This document shows positions 53,975-60,000 of a stretch of 60,000 bases of DNA, piece by piece; the first letter of the stretch is position 1; every line of letters starts with the position of its first letter. The notes under the pieces were generated by a model. That model saw only the letters and a list, made by a program, of their open reading frames with translations. It did not search any database and was not told the origin of the DNA. Position numbers and translations under genes: made by a program. Source of the stretch: Adiantum capillus-veneris (lineage: Eukaryota; Streptophyta; Polypodiopsida; Polypodiales; Pteridaceae); assembly GCA_014529385.2 (NCBI GenBank), contig CM043965.1, positions 67,639,690 to 67,699,689 of the forward strand. Reading direction: 5' to 3'.

Positions 53975-55303
53975 TCATGTGTATGAGAGTAAGCCCAAAG
54001 CTTTTCGGAAAGCTTCAAACTTTTCTCGTGATAACGCCTTCGTAAATAGATCTGCAATGTTATCCTGTGTAGGATAGTAAGTTAGTGTGATCTCCCCTGC
54101 ATGTAGCCTTTCCCTGACATAGTGGTAGTGAACCTCTATGTGCTTTGTTCTTGCATGAAATACTGGATTCCTTGCAACTGCCATAGCACTCTAACTGTCA
54201 GTGAAAATGGTAGTGGGTGCCTGTTGACACTCACAAAGATCTGCCAATAACCTGCGTATCCATACACAATCAACTGTTGCCGTGAAAGCTGCCCTGTACT
54301 CAGCTTCACAAGTTGATGTAGCCACTGTGGGTTGCTTCTTGCTTAGCCAAGATATACATGCATTTCCCAAGAAAAAACAATTGCCACTTGTGGAATGTCG
54401 TGTGTCAAAATCACCAGCCCAATCTGAATCGCTGTAACCAAGAAGCTGCATAGAACTGTGCTTTCCATACATATCCCCCCTTGGAAAGAACATGGCAAGA
54501 TTAGGGGTACCTGAAAGGTAACGAAGTATGCGCTTCACAGCCTGCCAATGATGCATACCTGGGCTGTGCATAAATCTGCTTGCTTGTGAAACCCCAAATT
54601 GAATGTCTGGACGAGTGTTGCCTGCCAAATATATCAAGCAACCAACTGCTGTTGCATAAGTATGTACATCAAAAGGTTCTCCAGCATCGTGCATGCTCAA
54701 CTTTGATCCAGTTTCTACGGGTGTAGAGATTGGCTTACAATTTTGCATACCAAACTTGTCCAAAATTTTATGCAAATATTTTGCCTGCAACATGTATATA
54801 CCATCCTCTGATTGCACAAACTGAATACCCAAGTAATAATGTAGCAAACCAAGATCAGACATCTCAAACGTTTTTCTCAAAGCATCTTTAAACGCTTCAA
54901 TTTCATTTGCATTATTGCCTGTAAGAAGCATATCATCCACATAAAGTGTTAGCATAATGAGAACTCCATCTCTCTGTTTGGCATACAAAGTACTTTCTGT
55001 TGGACTATTCTGAAATCCCTGGCCAATCAAATAAGTATGTATCTTCTCATACCATGCTCTTGGAGCCTGTTTGAGACCATACAAAGCTTTACACAATCTA
55101 CATACCTTTTGCTCTTGACCTTTTACAACAAAACCACTTGGTTGAATTACATAAACTTCTTCCTGCAAATCACCATTCAAAAAAGCAGTTTTGATATCCA
55201 ACTGATGCACTTTCCAACCATGATGAGCAGCAATTGCAACTAGTGATCTAACTGTGGACGCTAACTGTGGACGCACGGGTAGTAGGAGCAAAGGTTTCAT
55301 CAT
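53975..55303 (-). pseudogene. copia C reverse transcriptase and RNase H
   Basis: Minus strand from 55303: VHQLDIKTAFLNGDL (first RT Asp), KALYGLKQAPRAWYEKI, LYVDDMLLTGNNANE with the catalytic YVDD, then RNase H (GYSDSDWAGDFDTRHSTSG, STCEAEYRAAF, FTDS-stop-SAMAVARNP) and the end KHIEVHYHYVRERL. TAG at 54191-54193 replaces the Gln of the conserved DSQSA motif. At the 5' border the 13-bp block CTAACTGTGGACG is present twice (about 55246-55271), shifting the frame between integrase/RT start and RT core. Confidence 0.93.
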
Positions 55304-56588
55304 AATCTATGCCTTTCTGTTGCGCATAGCCTTTTGCCACAAGCCTTGCTTTGTACCTGTCAACAGTACCATCTTGTTTCCTTTTTACCTTAAAAACCCA
55401 CTTTGTACCAATAGGCTTTTTACCTGTAGGCAAGTCCACTAGATCCCATGTATGATTCTTATGAATAGAATCAATTTCTTGTTGCATAGCATCTTTCCAC
55501 TGAACACACTCTAAAGCATGTTCAAATGAATCAGGCTCATCTGCATCACAAAGAGTGCTAAAGCAAGCCAAATCTATTTGCTCTCTGCCAAAAGTAGTAC
55601 CAGCACGTGTTTTTCGTGGCAACGGTGCATCCAACTTGCTATCCTGCAAAGTTTTCTGAACCCATTTAGGCAAGGTTCTTTCTTCCCTGAGAACTTCTTG
55701 CTCTTCACGCACAATTTCCTCTACATCATGAGGTGTCACATGTTGATCAAAAGATTGATCAAGATTATCAACCTGTTGTGATTCTTGATTCTCCACAAAA
55801 GAAGGAAGCAAACCTTCAAATACATCATGTGTCTGCATATGAGGTACATCAAAAGCAACCATAGGTTGAGCAGTAGTTTCTGCAAAAATTACATCACGAC
55901 TTTCAAAAATCTTGTTTGTAGCAGGATTGTAAAGTCTATAACCTTTACTTCCACTACTGTACCCCACAAATATACATTTGATTGCCTTATCATCAAGCTT
56001 CCCACGTAACTGCTGAGGGATGTGAGCATAAGCAAGACAACCAAAAACACGAAGATAACTGACTGAAGGTTTTCTGTCATACCAAGCTTCATATGGAGTA
56101 ATGGTCTTCAAGGCACGAGTAGGACACCTGTTCAAAACATGTGCTGCACAAGCAACTGCCTCCATCCATAGCTTATGAGGCAAACTCTTAGCCTTGAGCA
56201 TACATCTAGCCGTCTCCATTAAAGACCTGTTCTTCCTTTCTGCAACACCATTCTGTTGTGGTGTGTATGGCATAGTGCATTGGTGTTTAATGCCTTTCTT
56301 TCCCAAAAAATCCTTAAATGCACCTGACATGTATTCACCTCCTCGATCGGTACGAAGAGTCTGTACTTTGCAACCTGTTTCATTTTCAACCATGGCGACA
56401 TAATGTTGAAAAACTGCAAACACATCTGACTTTGCTTTGAGTGGATACACCCAACAAAATGAAACCCTGGAAAAGTCATCAATGAAGGTCACAAAATAAA
56501 AGCTGTTTCCTATAGATGGCGTCCTCATAGGACCACATACATCACTGTGTACAAGCTGCAACTTTCGTGTCGCTCTAACTGAACCATC
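55248..56588 (-). pseudogene. copia C integrase and RT start
   Basis: Open from 56561: LVHSDVCGPM (first Asp), FYFVTFIDDFSR, LRTDRGGEYMSGAF (second Asp), YTPQQNGVAERKNRSLME (Glu), VLNRCPTRALKTITPYEAW and YLRVFGCLAYAHIP, then the RT start TWDLVDLPTGKKPIGTKWVF. All three integrase catalytic residues are present. The frame is joined upstream to the protease region through a single TAG at 56589-56591. Confidence 0.93.
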
Positions 56589-57410
56589 CTACGAAAATGA
56601 AAATCTGTGCATCTTTCCAAGAACGCAACCTTCACATACATGTCTTGGTGGCATCTCCAATAAAGACAAATCATGCACCATATTATGACGTTGTAAAGTC
56701 ATCAAACTGCCATAACCAATATGCCTAAATCTAGCATGCCACAAATCAGCATCCTGCATGGCCTGAGTCTTTGTTTCTGCAATACATACCTGAATCTGCT
56801 TTTCATAACGATCTAGCACAAATAGTCCATTGTCCAGCATACCTGTAGTGATAAGAGAATAACCATTCTCTCGATCTCGTACAACACATCTGTCATCCTC
56901 AAAAATGACCCGAAGACCATTTTTTGCAAGAGAGGATACAGACAACAAATTCTTCTTGATCCCTGGAACATATAAGACATCTGGAAAGCATAAATCTGAA
57001 CCATCTGAAATGGTAATCAAAATCTTACCAACGCCTTTGATTGGATAAGAAGCATTATTTGCACATGTCACCTTCTTTCCTGCTGGAGCTGCATCCAATG
57101 AACAAAACAAATCCTTCCTTGAAGTAATATGCTTGGATGCACCACTATCAAAGTACCAAATCATTTGTGTCTTGTCAACACTGTAAGCAGAAAAATCTGA
57201 ACATACTACAAAAGCATAAGAATCCTGCACAAAGTTTGCAGACTCTTCTTTAGCTGTAGAAGAATCACCAGAAGCTGAAACAACCAAACTTGACTCTTTC
57301 TTCTTTTCTTTAGCAATTCGCTTTTTACACTCACTAATATAGTGACCAGGTTTCTTGCAGTAGTGACATTTACCTTTCTTCTTGGACTTGTCGGAATCAC
57401 CTTTAGACTT
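56589..57410 (-). pseudogene. copia C zinc knuckle, protease and GAG-pre-integrase
   Basis: Frame two of the minus strand: CCHC knuckle CHYCKKPGHYISEC (about 57328-57372), protease WYFDSGASKHITS (DSGA intact), then the GAG-pre-integrase finger (LWHARFRHIGYG ... HVCEGCVLGK). It ends FSFS-TAG where the frame goes on into integrase. Confidence 0.9.
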
Positions 57411-58165
57411 CTCTGAAGACTGGACTTGGAGTGATGAGCACTCTCTTTACCCTTGTTTTTGTTCTGTACAACAAGAGCATGATCCATACCATCCACCTGT
57501 AAAGACTTGTTCTTACGTGATTGATCCTCCTGCAATAGCAAAGCCACTAACTCTTCAAAATGAAGAGGGTCAGGATTAGCTCGCAAAGACAAAGTCAAAG
57601 AAGTCTGAAAAGTCAAATAAGATGGTGGTAGTGAATTGAGTGTTTTGGAAACCAATTCCTTCTCTGGAATCACTTCATCAATGCTAAGCAATTGCTCTTT
57701 AAGATCCCTGATTTTTGTAAGATGCTCGACAATATCGTCACCTTCGTCCATCTGTATTTTGTCAAGTTGTTTCTTCAAAAACTCTATTCTGGCAGCGTTT
57801 CTTCCTCCAAACATAGCTTGCAGAGTGTTCCAAGCATCCTCAGAAGTTCTGCAAGATCTGATATGTGGTGTGATTGTCCTCTTTATGGTTAAGGCAATCA
57901 CAGCCATAGCCTGTGCATCTTTAGTATCCCATCTCTTTTGCTCTGGAGTGACTTGTGAGGGTCCTGTACCAATAGCTGCACCACGACCAGGCGTGGCAGG
58001 TGCAATGCTACCTGGACGAACTTCATCTCCAGATACATAATCCCACAATCCTTTACCAACCAAAACATTTTTGGCCATAAAAGACCAAAGAGAATAGTTG
58101 GTACGATCCAATTTGTCTTCGGATGTAAACGCACCAAAAATCTCTTTCTCCGTAGATTGAGCCAT
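57410..58165 (-). pseudogene. copia C gag
   Basis: Start MAQSTEKEIFGAF at 58165; an upstream in-frame ATG (58180) is less likely because related gags start at this point. UBN2-type gag with LDRTNYSLWSFMAKNVLVGK, AWNTLQAMFGGRNAARIEFL and QLDKIQMDEGDDIVEHLTKI. Near 57415 one base is lost, after which the zinc knuckle is read in another frame. Confidence 0.9.
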
Positions 58166-58540
58166 ACTGTAGATGCACACAAGAGAGCAAAATAACCTCC
58201 AAGAGATTCACAAATCTCCTCTCCAATGCAAGCAAAACTCTACACAAAATCTCAGCACAAAGCTAAGACAAGCTGCTTCCCAAAAGAACTCTTTACCTGA
58301 AGAAAATCTGTCAAAAAGCACACCCTCTTGATCTAAACGCCTCCGAAAAGTAACTTCTGCTACGCTGCTCAGAACAAAATTTTGAGGGCTCGAACGGCTT
58401 CGAAAGGGGGGTAAAACCCCAGGTCGCCTTTTCAGAATACTCCCGGAATGTCGAGGATGCTCCCATGAGCAAATTTTCCGAAAACTGCGATTGCGCGCGT
58501 GGACGCGAAAACGCAAGTAGAGGCTCTAGAAATCACCTCA
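58166..58540 (-). other. copia C untranslated leader
   Basis: About 375 bp between the gag start and primer-binding site; no gene. Much shorter than the leaders of copia A and B. Confidence 0.7.
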
Positions 58541-58553
58541 CTCTGATACCAAT
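58541..58553 (-). promoter_or_regulatory. copia C primer-binding site
   Basis: Minus strand reads TTGGTATCAGAG next to the LTR. Confidence 0.92.
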
Positions 58554-58835
58554 TGTTGAAGATGATGAAACAGGAAACAGAAGGAAGACAGCAACTCAGA
58601 GTAGGAAGAAGATGGAGAAGGAGAAGACACAGAGCTTGTGTACGAGATCTCTGTAGTCTCTCTCTCTCTGTATTGGAATAATAGAGTATGTTCAAACTCA
58701 GAGCTACAAAGCTTATATGAAACCCTAAGAGATAAGGTGTCCTTTCACACCGGATGTCCAGGGGGAAAAAACCCAATGGGAGAAAAGTGCCCCTGGTGAA
58801 GCGCGTATACACACTAACACTACTACATGTCTACA
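58554..58835 (-). repeat. copia C 5' LTR
   Basis: 282 bp, mate of 53648-53927. Confidence 0.95.
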
Positions 58836-59119
58836 AAGATCCACAATGTCTTCCACATCAGCTTACTCAAATGATTTCAAGTTGATGGGAAATACGGCCG
58901 TCATGTGCCGCTGCTAGACAAAGGCGTAAACCCCTTTGAGCCAGAAATCATCATCAAACATCGCTTCAGGCGCAACAACTTAGAGTTCTATGTTAAGTGG
59001 AGAGGGCGGCCAATGTCAGATTGCACTTGGGTGCCAGAAGATAGAGTCATTGCTATGGATAAGCAGTTGTTGCTTCGGTACTACAGGATTCCGGAGCTCA
59101 AGCATATGCCTAGGGCATA
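58836..59119 (+). pseudogene. gypsy chromodomain, end of pol
   Basis: Continuation of the gypsy polyprotein after copia C. Following the AAGAT duplication the reading goes KIHNVFHISLL, then shifts once, then FEPEIIIKHRFRRNNLEFYV KWRGRP and CTWVPEDRVI, a chromodomain (hydrophobic-rich strand, WRG and W-P motifs). Chromodomains of gypsy integrases bind histone marks and can steer insertion to heterochromatin. The stop is TAG at 59117-59119. Confidence 0.9.
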
Positions 59120-59278
59120 GACGTCCACCAACATGTACAACAGTAGTCTAGGATGCATTAGTTCAGCACAGATATGCTTCAGTTTAAAAACAATCAAGAT
59201 GCAGTATGCGACAATTATGCAATGTATGCACTATGTGGTCAGATGCTTGGCAGTCTTGATGAGGACGTCAAGTTCCTT
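59120..59278 (+). other. gypsy 3' untranslated segment
   Basis: Short non-coding stretch between pol and the purine tract. Confidence 0.7.
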
Positions 59279-59292
59279 GAGGGCGGGGAGAA
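59279..59292 (+). promoter_or_regulatory. gypsy polypurine tract
   Basis: GAGGGCGGGGAGAA directly before the 3' LTR. Confidence 0.9.
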
Positions 59293-60000
59293 TGTTGGGA
59301 TCCTCGTGAGAGGGAAGTTTTTCGCGGCGCGTCGGCGGTCCCTCCTTGCCCCTAGCGCCCCCATATGGGCTGTCCCTCATGCGGCCCGGCGGTCCACGTT
59401 CCCATTTCTAACCTAACACCCGCTAACCTAACTTCCACCGTGGACGGCACTTGAAGGGGACCGAGGCCCGTTTCGTGAATTGCCCCTCTCCGCGGCCATG
59501 CTCCCCGCGGGCCAACACATGACGACCCGTGGACCCGTCGCTCCCGTGAACGCAACACAACCCCGGGAGCCCCCGAAAGGCTTTTTGCAATGAGAGCCCC
59601 GCTTGGGCCATGGCCGGGTCCCCGGGGGTCCCGTGGTCCAAATCGGCCCGAGGACGCGCCCGCGGGACCGTTTCGGCATTTTGCACAGTTTTGGAACCGC
59701 GGCTCCTTGACGGGACCGACGGTGATTCTTGGAGAGGGATTTCTACCTCAAGGTCATGGGGCTTGGGCGGTATGCCTAAGCGCCCCGAATTAAAGGACTT
59801 ATATGGGAGTAGTACTCCACTCTTAGTGAACCGTGCGCATCCTGCTGGGTAGCTAAGAGGGGGCTGGTTGTTCAACGGGAGCCGGGGTGGCAATCCTCAC
59901 GTCCATAAAACCATCTACCCATACTAGGTTGGAGTTAGATTAATCCTGTCTTCAGAGGCGCTGGAGGGGCCTCCGTCCCTTTTTGTAATCAACTTTTTGA
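59293..60000 (+). repeat. gypsy 3' LTR (cut by window end)
   Basis: First 708 bp of the LTR, matching 48063-48770 at about 98%; main difference is a small rearrangement near 59872-59886 (TTCAACGGGAGCCGGGG versus TTCGCCGCGG). Confidence 0.95.

Larger units (their letters stand above)
53648..58835 (-). mobile_element. Ty1/copia retrotransposon C (very young)
   Basis: 5188-bp minus-strand element inserted in the gypsy integrase gene. LTRs 280 and 282 bp differ by one substitution and one CT unit. Perfect AAGAT duplication, primer-binding site and purine tract present. All copia domains are recognisable, but gag has a frameshift, RT a 13-bp tandem duplication, and two TAG stops occur. It belongs to a family different from A and B (gag, LTR and linker differ clearly). 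Confidence 0.95.
48063..60000 (+). mobile_element. Ty3/gypsy chromovirus (runs off window; hosts copia C)
   Basis: Plus-strand element with 5' LTR 48063-48939, initiator tRNA-Met primer-binding site, gag, protease, RT, RNase H, integrase, terminal chromodomain, purine tract and a 3' LTR from 59293 that is cut by the window end. The visible 708 bp of the 3' LTR differ from the 5' LTR at about a dozen sites (about 98% identity). The chromodomain places it with the chromoviruses. All genes carry stops or frameshifts. Copia C is inserted at 53648. Confidence 0.93.

Noticed and set aside
48063-60000. Endogenous pararetrovirus instead of gypsy element
   Set aside because: LTRs, integrase and chromodomain are present and no movement protein is seen; this is a chromovirus retrotransposon.

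Overview
The window is a piece of a large, repeat-dense nuclear genome of a land plant. Evidence: Ty1/copia and chromodomain Ty3/gypsy retrotransposons with plant-type primer-binding sites (TGGTATCAGAGC, complementary to initiator tRNA-Met), a plant-type hAT element with BED finger, a PIF/Harbinger nuclease, U2-type introns and many CT/GA microsatellites. No ordinary single-copy host gene could be recognised; nearly every base that can be interpreted belongs to a transposon or its debris. The mix (Penelope-like RT, HUH endonuclease gene, a TTAA-flanked piggyBac-like element) would be unusual for a flowering plant and fits a fern, lycophyte, bryophyte or gymnosperm better, but the species cannot be decided from the sequence.

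Layout. 1-4.3 kb: a 1.1-kb direct repeat (1-1147 and 3127-4266) with two 257-bp tandem units between the copies. 4.8-20.0 kb: a four-deep nest. A PIF/Harbinger transposase (4799-5565 and 19546-19969) is split by copia element A (minus strand, 5566-19545, TSD CCAAG); A is split by copia element B (plus strand, 7449-16316); the 5' LTR of B is split by a complete hAT element (7476-10789, TSD ATGTGGTC) carrying an open two-exon 703-aa transposase. LTR divergence agrees with this order. 20.8-21.3 kb: a small TIR element.

23.7-29.7 kb (minus strand): two direct copies plus a fragment of an intron-containing gene with an HLHLQ (HUH) motif and a GYCLKHQD tyrosine motif, resembling the HUH endonucleases of Replitrons. 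28.0-31.0 kb: LTR-family fragments. 31.0-46.4 kb: two Penelope-like reverse transcriptase copies facing each other tail to tail; one is interrupted by a 5.7-kb TIR element (32710-38404) and a 1.55-kb solo LTR (38450-39999, TSD CTTGG), the other by a 1.34-kb piggyBac-like element (42895-44235, TSD TTAA) whose empty site is preserved in the opposite copy. Inside the 5.7-kb TIR element lies a cluster of long palindromes (35.2-35.95 kb).

48.1-60 kb: a chromovirus (Ty3/gypsy) with 5' LTR 48063-48939, broken gag-pol, chromodomain and 3' LTR running off the window, split near the end of the integrase by a very young copia element C (minus strand, 53648-58835, TSD AAGAT, almost identical LTRs).

The retroelements share one style of decay: most premature stops are TAG where CAG is expected or TGA where CGA is expected, the pattern expected from deamination of methylated cytosine. 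By contrast the hAT transposase reading frame is undamaged, making it the only element here that looks potentially active.
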